A DNA stretch of 64,000 nucleotides from Reticulitermes lucifugus (lineage: Eukaryota > Arthropoda > Insecta > Blattodea > Rhinotermitidae), in NCBI GenBank assembly GCA_026260175.1, contig JAKCWW010000110.1:88974-152973 (forward strand), written 5' to 3'. The notes beneath the pieces were generated by a model, which saw only the letters and a list, made by a program, of their open reading frames with translations, was not told the DNA's origin and did no database searches. The translations under genes were made by a program, and so were the position numbers. Within the stretch, counting starts at the first letter, position 1, and each line of letters starts with the position of its first letter. Shown here one piece after another: positions 32,819 through 45,477 of this stretch.

Positions 32819-33180
32819 GAGACCTCAACACCAACAGTGTGGAAACCTCAAGTCTCGGAAACCAGAATTAATCTATCAAGCATACGTTCCATTTGTTGAG
32901 CTGTTCTGATGAACATTTTTATGAATGTCACATTGCCCAGTGCTTTCGATATGAAATGCGTGAATCCGTATTCTTTTCTCATCGCAGAGTAGATTATCAT
33001 AGACCACACTGACGTGTGAATTACTCATGGCGCCGTAAGTTCTGCTGTTAAGTGCGAAGTCTCAAGTAAATATATTTGCTTTATTTTGCCATTAATTTCA
33101 GTAGTCTCATGGTTGCATTCATGACGTGGATAAGTGGATGAATATTTGAAACGTAAATACTTCTTGGCCTGTTATTTAGG

Positions 33181-33341
33181 TCCTGTACAATGAGTACCGG
33201 GTAATTCTCGGGGGTAAAGCGGCCGGGGCGTGGCGTTGACCACCCACCCCATCTAGCGCCTAGGTTAAGGAAAGAGTAGCGCTATACCTCTACTCCCCCT
33301 CTGGGCCTTCCTGGCCTGTTCTAGGGTGAACTTTACCTTTA
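33181..33341 (+). repeat. SINE-B, 5'-truncated, with target duplication
   Basis: CCTGTTATTTAGG (33168-33180) and CCTGGTATTTAGG (33342-33354) form a 13-bp duplication with one mismatch. The element begins mid-body (CCTGTACAATGAGTACCGGG), lacks the whole tRNA-like head, and ends CTTTACCTTTA. The intact duplication shows that it inserted already truncated. Confidence 0.92.
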
Positions 33342-33441
33342 CCTGGTATTTAGGCATGTAGGGATGAACAAATCTGCCAAACATTGTAGCTAGACTGAAA
33401 TTAACCAATTTAATGGAATCCATCCTGTTGTATCTAATCCT

Positions 33442-33624
33442 CATTCACATAGATACAGATAATTCCGTCTTAACACAACATTTTTAAGGTTATTTTCAAA
33501 TGCTACATGTTTCGCTCAAAAACGAGAACGCCTGATGATGATGGTTTTCGATCGAAACAGGTAGCGCTTGGAAATAACAATAAAAATGTTGTGTTAGATG
33601 GACTAAGCTATATCTATATGAATG
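33442..33624. mobile_element. Foldback MITE with hammerhead-like motif
   Basis: CATTCACATAGATACAG, AACACAACATTTTTAAGG and GCTACATGTTTCG at the left mirror CGAAACAGGTAGC, ATAAAAATGTTGTGTTA and CTATATCTATATGAATG at the right. Arms are about 75 bp. A complete hammerhead-like motif occupies the centre and right arm (33529-33566); the left arm keeps only the GAAAC half. Confidence 0.9.
33529..33566 (+). ncRNA. Hammerhead-like motif, core intact
   Basis: Helix I CGC/GCG, CTGATGA, extra T, helix II GAT/ATC, GAAAC, AG loop, GTA triplet. GTTGTGTT lies 24 nt after the predicted cut. Helix II is short (3 bp), so stability is uncertain. Confidence 0.55.
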
Positions 33625-35116
33625 AAATGAACCACTGCCTCAATTCGATCCTATAATCTCCTTATGTGAAACACAGGTTCCTTCGTAGCGTCGCGCCACT
33701 TCTTGCTGGTGTCTCCCCCCCCCACAAGGGCTGGTTATGTTGTTGTATTTGCTCCGCAGGGACTCGTCTGGGTCACGGTATTAATTGGGAGTGGATTATT
33801 CCAATTAGCACAGAGTTGAAGGAGACACTGTACACAGTACTGTAATTGCCGAGGTCGTGTGAGAAAGCAGCGTCCGGCGCCCGTGTCTCGCGAGAACCTT
33901 CCGCGGTTTCTAGGCCTGTTACCGTGTGCAAGTTGATTCACCCTTCAGCCTGCGGTCACCACGTCTATCCGAACAGAAAACATTTTAAGAGTTTTTATTA
34001 AAAGAGTGTTTTATTCATGTAAGCGATTTAAATGTACATTTGTTGGTTACTGTGTTGTACAGAACTGCATTACGTTTGAGTTGAACAATAGAGAAGAGGT
34101 AATAAAAATTGTACTCAGACATAGGAGTATAGAAGATATAAAATGGCAGTAATATATTAGTTCTACACGCCCAGTCATACAGTAAGGAAAATAAGAATGA
34201 TAGGAAACTAGGTGGAGAATGGTAATAACAAGGAATTATGGTAATTATTATAATAAAGTATCAGTATAAATGTTTACATAATAATTACCGTTGTTATTAT
34301 GAATGTCTCACCCCTGTTGTTTGCTGTCAGTTGGTCTGTCTGAGTTTTACTGGAGAGAGCAATCGGCGATAGATTGGTGTAATGAACAAGGTTTCTGAGT
34401 AACTTGAATTTTTATAATTTCTTGTTATGAAGCATATTTTAACGCTTCAGTGTACCAGCCTTAAATTATTTTATGTCTTTTGTTTAGCGTGCAGCCTTTC
34501 AGGGTATAAGATTTACAATCACATGAGACTACTTCGACAGAATATTGTATGTAGTACACGTTACCCCGTCTCCGTGTTACGAACTTCTTATTTCGCTTAG
34601 AAACACTGGGCCTTCTGGTCTGGTTATATTTAATGTTTGAGAATGTTACGGAAAGGTTATATTTGACTGTCCGTGGTTTTTCAGTCGTAGACAGTAGTTG
34701 CCGTGGTAGTATAATAACAGTATAGAGTTTATAATATGAATAAGGCTTGTCAGAGTTTGTAAACTGTGGGGTGTGCATGGAAAGCCTGTACAAATATGGC
34801 CGATGGTGATGACGATAGTATTTACTAATAATGCCACTTGGCGACGCTGGGTTCACGGTAACAAAACCGTTAGTTCAACGGAACTAAAGTTGCATAAATT
34901 AAATTTTTGACAAAGGGAGACTACCCACTGGAACTTAGATTTCACTCTTGTTTCTAAGATGGAAGTAGCAGGCACCCAAAACATTAGAAAGCGACCTTCC
35001 AGACTGTACGGTGTCATGATAGACAATAGTTTCATAGCATTGATTTTGTCGTGAAACCTTGTAATTATTTACATGCTACAGCCTTACTGCTAAGTACAGA
35101 TTTTAATCCAGAATTT
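33625..35116. other. Unassigned stretch
   Basis: No gene recognised. It is A/T-rich with TAATAA runs near 34245-34290. Minus-strand frames at 34461-34856 are not recognised. Confidence 0.4.
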
Positions 35117-35249
35117 TACTAATGTTGTGTCTCGTTTGTTTCAGGTAAGCATACATATCCTTACAACACAGACCGTTGTGTCTCGTCTCCGGGGGCAGAG
35201 CGTTTGATTGAGTTTAGCCTTCACCTGCCAGGAGATGACGGAGGTGAGT
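35117..35249 (+). other. Candidate cassette exon or recursive splice site
   Basis: TACTAAT at 35117-35123 is a near-consensus branch point, 22 nt before the acceptor CTCGTTTGTTTCAG ending at 35144. The bases after it, GTAAGC, also make a good donor, so CAG|GTAAGC is a juxtaposed acceptor and donor like recursive splice sites of long insect introns. A second consensus donor, GAG|GTGAGT, follows at 35244. The enclosed segment 35145-35243 is 99 nt, divisible by three, and one frame is open throughout (KHTYPYNTDRCVSSPG then AERLIEFSLHLPGDDG), with phase 1 at both edges. I do not recognise the peptide. Confidence 0.45.
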
Positions 35250-36884
35250 TGTGAAAGGGGATGCTGGCTGCAGACTCAGGTTCTGTTTTCTGCTGGACCA
35301 TTTCATCTTATGCTCTCTCCCCTCTCGTGGTCACAATAAAAAAATAAAGAAAAGGCGAGTGGAAGGGAAGTAAGAAGGCTGGACTTGCCTCTCCTTTCTT
35401 CTCCTCGTGCTTGGAATTCCCGATGCCTTTATTATTAGAATGCTCTTAAAGCAGATGAAACTGGTCAGCACTTTGCCTGTATCTCAGTTGGTCAAAAGCT
35501 TAATTTTATGGCGAGATGCGACGTTACATTTCAGTTTCTAAGAATTGATTTATTAAGAATTTACTAAATCTGAATGCTTGCCGACAAAGAGATGATTTGT
35601 TAGTTCCCAGTTCCGAAATTTTAATTTGCTTGTCTAAGAGTAGTGATGCAATAAGATACAGTGACACTGAGACACAACAACTGACAAGTTTCTCGCTCCG
35701 GGTAGATTTTATTTCAAGCCTACTGTGTCTTTCCACTGTGTTGTTGTGTATAACTCGGATCCGTTTCAGCGCTAATGATTTTTTACTCTCACTACTTCTG
35801 AACACGGATTATAATTTGTGTTAATTCTATGTATTTGTCGTAATGCTGTATCATTTACCACTTGCTGAAAGAAAGAGGGATGCAGTACTTTGCCTGTCCA
35901 AAGCTATGTTTGGACTTCATGTAACAAATACCGGCAGTTCACGTGTGGTAATGTTCTCGTCTGATGGTCAATGTGTGTTAAAGAAGCCACAGTTTACATC
36001 AAATACGGCAGAAAATGTTGACATTAATTAGCGGTTTAAAAGTGGAAAGTCGTCCGTGTGACGCGGACGAGCGAAATGGTACACAGAAACGATGAATGAG
36101 GTATATGTGCATGTGCGTATATATATATGTGTGTGTGTGTGCGTGTATCGGTCAGACTGTTTTGTGAATGAGACTTGTGAAAAAGGAAACTAGTCACGTT
36201 GTGAGGTCACTGCCAGTATCTCCTCATGAGTAAAATAAATTTCTCGTGATCGAATTGTCCGTGAATCAACAAATAAAGAGTGAAAATTTGCACTACAATT
36301 TGTAACAGCACAATTAAAAACGATCCCTTCCTTGTGTCACAGAAACTTTAATCTTACTGATTTAATTTTTGTTTATCTTATATCTGAATTAGACTGAATT
36401 TCAACATGTTTTGGTTGCTTTACCCGATTATTATTTCAAACTTTAATATTTAAACCGTACAAGAATATTATCATGTGGATCTATAAGTGTTTAAACATGC
36501 GAGTACGCTTTACTTATTTTTCAGTATAACTTGAACTCTCCGAATAAGTTAGTTTGTATATGTAAGTAAAGAAGAAAAAAGAAGAAACAAACTGACCCCA
36601 ATATCCAGTTCAGTTACATTGCGGACACGGTTAATACAGTGTTGGAAAGTTATTCACACTTCATGGAATCATAAATTATTTATCCTTGTATTTCGTTAAA
36701 TACTTGTCATAAATGCTTTTGATAAAAGTTACAGATTTAGTGATATCCGCACTTACCTTTGTGTTCGCAAGTTCCGTACTATAAGCTGTTGTTTTTATAA
36801 AACGGATAACTTTCGATTTGAGCTGCATGTGAAGTACGGTTTACGTCACCAGTACGAACCTACCAGAGTCTCTCCACAGCTTAA
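35250..36884. other. Unassigned stretch
   Basis: No gene recognised; the minus-strand frame at 35524-35805 is not known to me. A TA/TG microsatellite occupies 36118-36146. Confidence 0.4.
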
Positions 36885-37105
36885 CGGCAGGGGCGAAAGA
36901 TTTTATTTCTCTACTCCATATTGTTCACACCGGCTATGGGACCTTCTCAGCCTCATATTAATGGGTACCGGGGGCCTGTTTCCTTTGGGGGTGAAGCGGC
37001 CACCGGATCTTGAAGCTGACCTGTCACTTCCATCCAGTTAAGAATGAATATAACTACATTTTTACTTCCCCATGTGGCTTCATGACGTACAGTGACAACC
37101 TTTAC
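36885..37105 (+). repeat. SINE-B, head-truncated
   Basis: GGCAGGGGCGAAAGATTTTA joins TCAGCCTCATATTAATGGG, TACCGGGGGCCTGTTTCC, GTGAAGCGGCC and CTTCCATCCAG in SINE-B order, ending ACCTTTACC. The first two thirds of the tRNA-like head are missing. Confidence 0.85.
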
Positions 37106-37621
37106 CATTAGCTCACTTTGACGCAGACACCTTTCCCCCTTACTGTACGGAACATGCGGTCAGATGTACGGACATACAGAAACGGACACACCATTTCACG
37201 TTCACTTTACAGACATGAGGAACAAAAACGGAATAATTTACTGTAGTATTTTCCACGTGGAACAAACATTTTATATGTGTAATGTTAGGACACGTGTTTG
37301 GGGCCTTATGATCTTGTCGAACGATCTGCGCCTTTTTCCTTACCGTGAATTCGCGTGGCAGCAGTGCTTTATGTTGTAAGGTAATTAGCCCCGTTTATAA
37401 ACGTGTGACACTCGGGCAACATTATGTTAAATTTTCTTGCCGAGTTTCATGGCAACAGACTGGCCAATTCAAAAGGAAACGGACGCAGACAGCATACGTT
37501 TCTCTTAAATAGGGCTATTAAATCCGCCGAGACAACGCAATTCTAAAGCAATGCGGGACAGGAATCGCTATGGAGAGATATGTTTCACTTAACGACTTTC
37601 TCATTTGCGAAGATTATATAG
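37106..37621. other. Unassigned stretch
   Basis: No gene or repeat recognised. Confidence 0.4.
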
Positions 37622-37820
37622 CGTCAATGATAGATGAATGAAATACGAGTATAGAGCATTCTTAATGCCGGAGTACTCGGAAAAAAAACCTGTCCTAGTG
37701 CCACTTCATCTACCACAAGTCCCAAATGGACTGGCCTGGTACTGGATACGGTCCTCCACGGTGAGAGGCCAGCGCCTAACCGCCTGAGCAATGGTGAGGC
37801 CTTGAGGGGCATGGGAACGC
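37622..37820 (-). repeat. SINE-C
   Basis: Minus strand shows GCTCAGGCGGTTAGGCGCTG, GCCTCTCACCGTGGAGG, then GACTTGTGGTAGATGAAGTG, GCACTAGGACAGG and CCGAGTACTCCGG, ending ATTTCATTCATC. It is a fairly complete copy with clear A-box-like sequence. Confidence 0.85.
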
Positions 37821-40469
37821 AAGAGAAATTACTCGAAAATGCCAACTAAGGGTGGCAAGTGGAGAGTGCGGGCAGGGCTGTTAATGGTTGTGTACTACTG
37901 AGCTATTCATGCTTATGAACTGTGCATCCAGCAGCCCTTATTCGAGCAAGCTGGTGTAGGGGAATTTCTAACTTTGTATTCGTCATGTACTTTTTTCTGT
38001 TCTCGGCTATATGACTCAGTTCCTTCGTGATTTTAGCGAGTCTGTAATTCAATAAATTAATCCATCGTACTTATTTCTGGATATAATACTTTAATCTAAA
38101 CTTATTAAGTTCATCGCAACGAATCATTTACATTTTGTACTTTCCTGTTGCTTGTACAGACCACAAGAATCACAATACCGCTCCATTCTTACTGACAGCT
38201 ACTGTTTCGTTCATTTCTGTGTTCTTTCGATTTACTTCTAAAATCCGTCGGATCTAGTAAAATGAGGTTTGCGGTAACACGAAAACTGAGAAATGGCACA
38301 ATGACTCATCTGTCGTTACGATCCGTTCAGCCGCCTTCGTCATTTAAAGAAGTCCACTAGCGAAAGAAATGTCTGTCGTTTTAATGCATAGTTCAGACGT
38401 GCATGTATGAAGGGATTGTGAATTATTTCGAACGTAATTTATTTTCAGAACTTGTACGAGTAATTTGCATTATTATTTTTCCTGGTAATGGAAATTGTGA
38501 GTGAACAGAGGCATTCGAGTAAATCCTATTTGTATAAACCTGTGAGGTCGACTGTTGTGAATGTCTGCAATTTCATTAGTCACATCGATGCTAGCAGGAA
38601 GTGAACTGCGAATTATTCCATTTGGCTGGAGTACATGAATTTAATAATCAGTCTGTAGTTTAAGGAGCTAGATTGATTATGAAATGCATAGAATTTTATT
38701 TTTTGTTGTAAACCTGTTTCGATACTCATTCCCATAGTTTGTCACATACTTCTGTTAACGTAACATGTAACATTATCGTATGTATACTTGATACTGCCAT
38801 CGCTAAATTATCTATAATTCCTAATATTAAATACATATTACACCCCAATATCTGCTGCTTCATTAAGCCGCGATGATGTAAAATCTACCAAAAAGCACAG
38901 ACTTGAAGTTACACCAAATATTTAGACTTCATTAGGCATAAAATTGTGATGTTAGTAACCATGGCCTGGTATATTGCAGTTATCATGTCAAAAACCTTTG
39001 GTGCCTCATCTAGAAAATACACAGACCCTTCTAGATTCTTGATGAGCACCCCGTTGTTCAACGCTGTGTAATGTGTGCATTTGTTAAGTCATCAGTAAAG
39101 GAGTCAGCACACAATACTGCAACGGTAAGTGTTAAATTGTAGATTGTAATCACACTTTCTTGAGCTCTTTACGGAATTGTTCGCTGTCTGCCACAGAAAA
39201 CAGCAAATAACGCAGGGTTTTATTTCTAAACGTCGGTAGGTATGGTACTACGGCAATTGTATCTTCTCCGCAGCCAATTCACAAATTGCTTTATCCAGGA
39301 ATTTTGAACGTAGCTACATTTTCGTGGTGTTTACTTTGGCACTAGTTTGTGCACCAGGAAAATGTTGTGAGCCGTGATGTCATTGCTGCTAATATTACAC
39401 GCCATGTTGTGCCAGTAACGAAGAACGAGGGCTAGGAACGCATAAAATAAACACTTAATAATTGGAACTGTTTTTCTTGGTAATGTGTTAATATATTTTG
39501 CGCAGTGTCATATGCCACTGACACCATTACATGCTGTCAAGGCGACAAGGCATGTGAAAAACACATTCCATGAAATGTGTGTATTTGTTACACTCTTTTG
39601 TGTAGCATATGCTTAGGTAATGCCGGATGAGTTGATGGCCTATATGTCTTAGATTACTAACTGCGCATAATGAACCCAATTTTCTGCCTCTCACGTTATA
39701 CTGAGTTTTAATCTTAACAGTATTTGTTGCAAATAAATGTACTCGATCGAACTAATGAAATGGCGTGAAAATGCAGACCACCAAGGTACATTACAAACGG
39801 CGGGCAAACAGGCCTTCGTAATCTTATTGTCAGTCTGAGGTAGTAGGTTTGCTTTAAGGCCTAAATGAAGAAATTGAAAATACGTAACTTATATGCGTTA
39901 AAAGAACACATGCAAAGCTTTGCTTTGCGTTTAGCCAGAAGAACAGTTTTGTATGCCCCAGAGAATTGAATATTTCATGGCGACTAAATGTGATAAAATC
40001 TTCTGGCGTGGAGACAGAAACGCTTTTCGAAACGCTGGAGGTTTGTTTAAATTGAGGCTTCTGATCATCCGGGAAGATACTTTGCAAAATACGAATATTA
40101 TTCACTGATTCCGTTCCATTTTGGGTATGACGCATTGTAGATCTTTATGTGCGTTGCCTTCATCTTCAGCTTATCCGCAACGTTCTTACTTATGTACCAA
40201 TCAACACGGCATCAAAACCCAGAAGACTGGAATCTTTTATCAGCTCTTCTGTGAGAACAATAATTAAATCAAAAATAGCATTATTAAAGCAAAATTAAAA
40301 CTTTCTTGGAGACGAGATTGTGAGCGGTTCTGCTACCATTTTTACAGAGGAAACGCTATGCCACTAACAGCGTGAAAACAGGAAACTTTTATTCGTGCAT
40401 GAAGCGCCATTACAACTTAAATCCATCAGATCTGATATTAAACGTGTTTCTGATCATCAGAGAACTAAG
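37821..40469. other. Unassigned stretch
   Basis: Longest stretch without a recognised element. It is A/T-rich, and frames are short on both strands. A fragment CCCAGAAGACTGGAATC near 40218 may be an F2 terminus. Confidence 0.4.
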
Positions 40470-41205
40470 TAGGGTCTGTACCTATATTTATGTCTCGTCA
40501 TCGGGGTCACGACTAGTAAATGCCGTGAAAATGTTGCTAACCTGAGATATTTGCGAACGACACTAAGAAATATAAACTGCGTGAAAGCAAAAATTAAGAC
40601 CAGATTAAATTCGAGGAAAACCTGTTGTTGTTCACTGCAGAATGTTTTGTCTCATCTTTTGCTATTCAAGAACATGAAAGTTCATGTATACAGGACTGTA
40701 ATTTCGGTTGTTGCTTAATATGCATGTGAAATTTGGCCTCGCACATTTAGGGAAGAAAATAGGTTGAGACTGTTCGAGGATTTGATACTGAGGAAGATAT
40801 TCGATCCTAAGAGGGAAGAAGTAACAGGAATGTGAAGAAAATTGCATAATGAGGAGCTGCATGATTTGCATTGACTACATATTAATCGGGCGAATCGAGG
40901 AGGATGAGGTGGTCGGGCATACGGCACGCAGGTGAGGTAAAATAAATACTCTCAGGGTTTAGGTTTTAAACCTGTAGGAAAGAGGTAGCTTGGCAGACCT
41001 AGACGAAGATGGGAAGTTAATATTAAAGAGGATCTGGAAGAAATAGAATGAGGTGGCGTGGGTGTGGCTAAGGACAGATTCAAGTTGCGGGCTGTTCTGA
41101 ACACGGTAATGAAATTCGAGGAGTAGTTAAATATAGGGAATTTCTTGACTACATTAGGACCTGTTGGCTTCTGAGGAAAGACAGTACTCTGGAAGTTAGT
41201 TTTTA
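40470..41205 (+). pseudogene. LINE-A ORF2 C-terminal region, best copy
   Basis: A single frame from about 40526 to 40910, with three stops, reads ENVANLRYLRTTLRN (FENVSQFKYLGTTVTN), IKTRLNS, then SLQNVLSHLLLFKNMKV and HVYRTVISVVA. It continues to YACEIW (YGCETW), RTFREENRLRLFEDLILRK, IFDPKREEVTG, and RKLHNEELHDLH. In other frames follow GRPRRRWE-like blocks, VLNTVMKFEE, and NIGNFLTTLGPVGF. This spans the RT connection region to the C terminus and is the best reference copy for the family here. Confidence 0.9.
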
Positions 41206-42099
41206 ATCGACGGGTAACCTACATTATGGATTTGATATCTTGTTGTCCCTGATTCTTGCTGTAGAAAATTGTGAGTTGGCTGATGTTACGGACCACCACG
41301 TTGTCGGTGTGTGACCGAGACAGATGGAGCATGCTGACATCCAGCGTCTCATCTCAGCTGTTCGAATCCCTTATTGCCTGTTCCTGTGTACAAGAAAACA
41401 TGAGTGTGATGTGAAAGTAAGCCAGTAATGACTTCGTGAATGAGAGAGAGAGGACGTGAAGGAGATTGATATGTCTAAATGTAATTTACAGGAGCATTCT
41501 CGAATGTGTGTTCTGACAAATGTGAAGATTTGCCTTTTCATTCCGAACATTCTTTAAACTTAGCTACAAAGGGACGAGGAGAAATGATATCTCGTTAGGA
41601 CAACGTCGCACTTTGCCACTGAGGAGGAAACAGGCCGAAGAAGTAAGCACTCATCAGCTAATCATTCAGAGTTTTCTGGGGTCATGTTTGATTCTAATGT
41701 GCAGGCAGTGACGAAATCTGAGTTCAGTCTTATGCATTACTGAAGAAGATGAGGCGATGAATGTGTTAAAGAGGCATGTGTACTGTACCCAGTTTGCAGA
41801 TACAGCTGTGTACCGTGAAAATACGTAATTAAATCACTCGTGTTCTTGTCCAAATACCGAATGCTGTTTTTATCTGTGGGGATGTAGTTAGTACTGATCT
41901 TGCTAACTAAAACCAAATTAGCCACGGTGCAATAGTTTGATATTATGTAGAGCCATTAATAATTACAGAATTTAAGTAAGTCTGTCTGTGACCGACACTG
42001 ACAGGTTGAAGTGATATTTGTGATTAAGTTAGACGAATAGCATTAGAAACACTATAATCAGTCCGAAATCATGTATCATAGCCGTCATGGCCTGTAATT
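41206..42099. other. Unassigned stretch
   Basis: No gene recognised. Contains a short GA-run near 41444. Confidence 0.4.
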
Positions 42100-42775
42100 T
42101 TCAGAATACTAAAGATGATGTAAACGCTGTAAAGTCGTTGTTTTGGCACTTGTTTTGTATGGCTGTAAACCCTGCTACTCTTTTACTATGACGGAGAAGA
42201 CATAAGTTATATGAGTATGAAAATGAAGTCCTTAGAAAAATATTTGTACCCTACCTGATAGAGATGGGGCAAGTGAACGAGCCTTTCAAGATATTACGTA
42301 ATGAGTTATTTGCACGAGCTTATGAGGGGTAGGTCTAATTTTTCCCCTCACGCCCCCCCCCCGCCCAATGGCGCAACAGCCCCTAATGGGCCAGGGCCTC
42401 CTCATTATCGAGGCTTCGCGATCACACTCAGACACACCACACTCGGTAGGACTCCTGTGGACGAGTTATCAGCCCGACGCAGAGATATCTACCTGACAAC
42501 ACACAAGAGACAGACATTCATGCCCCCGGCGGGATTCGAATCCACAATCCCATCAAGCAAGTGGCCGCAGACCGACGCCTCTGACCGTGCGGCCACTGGG
42601 GATCGGTAGGTCTAATGTTACTGCAGTGAAATACTGGTGGTTGCGATGGACTGAGAATGTGGCTGGAGTGGGAAGACGAGTATTCGTGCTGAATACTGGA
42701 CCGAGAAGGAGGTGCGAAGTGTTTGGCAGATGGTCAAAATCATGTCTTGTGGCAGGCTTTGATGTTGACCTTGTT
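42100..42775 (+). pseudogene. LINE tail fragment split by a SINE
   Basis: The first part reads an LVLYGCKPCYSFTMTEKT-like block and MKVLRKIF-like KSLEKYLYP (frames shift), then LHELMRGRSN. After removing SINE-A (42340-42604) and one copy of its target duplication, translation continues NVTAVKYWWLRWTENVAGVG, resembling VIKSRRLRWAGHVARMG, then RRVFVLNTGPRRRCEVFGRW. The LINE was a truncated fossil when the SINE landed. It may be a subfamily distinct from LINE-A (TMTEKT rather than TLREEH). Confidence 0.8.
42340..42604 (-). repeat. SINE-A nested in LINE, 12-bp target duplication
   Basis: GGTAGGTCTAAT at 42328-42339 is repeated exactly at 42605-42616. The tRNA-like head (B-box complement GGATTCGAATCC, end GGCCACTGGGGATC) is at the right. 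The body includes CCCTAATGGGCCAGGGCCTC and GGACTCCTGTGGACGAG, with a T-run (A tail) at the left edge. Complete copy of 265 bp without gaps and the best reference for SINE-A. Confidence 0.97.
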
Positions 42776-45157
42776 GAACCTTCATTTATTGCAGAACGTA
42801 ATAGTGACAGGAATTTTTCTTTTGGTTATTTAAAGCTGAAGATGTCCAATCTCCGAAATGAGTTAGAATGAGAGGTGGTGCGCAGAGTAAACCAGAGTCA
42901 TGGCGTGTACATAGAGGACAATTTGACGGTGACAATAGTGCATAATTTATAGAAAAACGGGCAAACTTTTAATGCGTATGTCGTGTATTAGATTTGCTTC
43001 TGATCTGTAATCAGTGCGGAGCAAATTTAGACTACGCATCTTACTTCGTGACAAATCTTCAATGCACAGAACTTGAGGCCTAAGTGAATGTCCATTAGTA
43101 TGGTAGAATTAATAGAGAGTTGTGTTGTATCACGCATACTGTATGTGTATGTAACTGTGAAATGGACCAAACGCAGCCGTCGAGTGATATCGGGAGCCTG
43201 ATGTACACGAAATCAGTCTGTGAAATGTTAGTTTTTGATAACCATTCGACGCGGCTGTCAGCTCGAGAGGATTTCGTCGGATAAATATGCCTGCTTCATA
43301 CTCTGGAAGTGCCAGGTTGGCCTGGATCTCGGTTAGGCCTATTCTGACTCAAATTGAACCATGATTTCTTGGTAGTTTGGCCCAGAGAATAGTAACTGTA
43401 CCGACTGAGCTATTACGGATCTCCTCTCTCTCTCCTAGGCGTAAGTTATGTCGGTAACTTTATCTTACTGTTGGTCATTTAATTTAAATTTATAGGCGGC
43501 GGGAACCTGTTTTAACGCTACAAAAAAACAATATTTACTCAAAGGCAATGTCAGTTTCAGTTACTTCTTAGTACAAAAACGGTAATTATTGTCCTCAATT
43601 TTACCAGCCAGATTAACTTCATGGTTAGTAACTGTGCTTTCTTGGATGGAAGGACCGGACTTCAGTCGCCTTGTGGGTAACAAAGAAAAGCAGCCACATA
43701 TGCGTATGTTGTTTGTACAGAACCTGGTGTTGATTCATCCTGTTAATTGGACTGACCTTGACGTCACTGACCTGTTAATATGCACCATTAAGTGACGAGA
43801 GAGCGGCTATTCGTCACCCATCTCGCATTCCTCAACAAATAGATCTAAGACAAACAGTGAATGTAGAAACGCGGCCTTAATTGTCCGTCGTAAAAAGCAC
43901 GAGAAATTTCTCGGAACAGAATTAGAAACGAAAATTAAAATACTTTACATCACACCAAAAGTACCTTTTAAATGTTTTACCGAGCGGTGAGAATTTAATT
44001 ATTGGGATATGGAAACGCAGGAAGAACCATAAATTAAGTTTCTGCTGGGTATTACAAGACCAAGTGAAAGACAGACATCAGGCAAGCCCGTTTTAGCCTA
44101 AACATTGCTAATTGTTGTGCCATTTCGACAGTTACGACCTCTCGTGCGAGACAGTGCACCATGGGTGCGTTTCAGGAGTTCATATTTCGAGTGACAAATC
44201 GACTCGAAAATGTTTGTACATGTTTATTGTTATCACGTGTGTTCATGTGCTACACGAGTTCTGAATTGGTTGAAGGTGGAGCGTTTTTTTTGTGCTTTGA
44301 TAGAAAACTTTTCTTCAAAGTGACAATTTATGGTTTTTATACAGACACTCCTCCAGTTCCGCAATTTAAAGTTACGCAATTTCAGACATGCAATTTTTAA
44401 ATAAAAACTGGAACAATAACGTTTTTGAAACGTGCCGAATTTTTCCTTGGGGGAATTAAAGCCTAATGAGACGAAGGTGGTGAAGAATACTGCTGGGCTA
44501 TAGCACAGGCGCCGGGGCGGTCATGCTGCGTCCGATAAGGTTCCAGTGTGTTGGAATTTGTGTTTCAGCTGGACTCCCTTGTATACAGAAGAGATGACTA
44601 ACCATATGTGTACTCAATACAGACTTGCGCAAAATTTGACTTGCGCCAGACCTGCGGAACGTAACTGCTGCGTACGTCGGGAAGTATTCGAGATTTAGAA
44701 ACAGTTCATCTTCCGTTCGTATTCATGCAATAGTGTAATATACTATTTGATTTAAATTTGAAATCTATCCATTATTCCCACGAAGTGTATTTTTATTACG
44801 TATGAACTCCACAAAAATTATTTCCCCATACGGCTTTAGCCTGTTGGTCATTGTAATGTAGACGAACTGTGTTCTCTCTGAGGTACGAACTGAAATTTTA
44901 TGTGATCCAGCTGAATTTAAGTACTCAAAGTGTTCTTTGTCGTCTGCTTCTAGCTTATTTTCTTTCCTTAAAAGGAAAAAAAGTCATATGAGATCTCCAT
45001 GGTCTGTTTGTGAGGGCGTGGGCGCCCTGTTTCAACCGCTGAATAATTTGGCCGATTTTCACGAAACTTGGTACGAACGTTTTTCCGGTGTTCTGGGATG
45101 TGATGCTGCGTTGCACACAAGAAACCGCAATTCTAACTAGTAACTGCCGTACAAAAT
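42776..45157. other. Unassigned stretch
   Basis: No gene recognised. Near 45040 GGCCGATTTTCACGAAACTT is the sort of phrase found at the 3' ends of insect repeats. Confidence 0.4.
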
Positions 45158-45197
45158 ATAATAATAATAATAATAATAAATAATAATAATAATAATA
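45158..45197. repeat. (AAT)n microsatellite
   Basis: About twelve AAT units with one interruption. Confidence 0.95.
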
Positions 45198-45477
45198 CCA
45201 GTAACAATAACAATGTAGTAACAGGTCCTTTGGACTGTGGCAGAGAAAAGTGCGCTTTATAAGTTCTCGTCAGAAGGCCGTCCTCATCTTCCTTGTCAGT
45301 AGTACTTTTAATCATCTCACAACATTATTATCACAAACATCTCCGACACCATCCGTCATGGAACCCACCCGAAAAGGAACCGTGTGTGCATCTTCTTGCA
45401 TGCTGGAAATTGAAGGGGGATGCACTAGATAACAACTGTCTGGACAAGTTGCAGTACAGACTAAGAAATGAAGTTCA

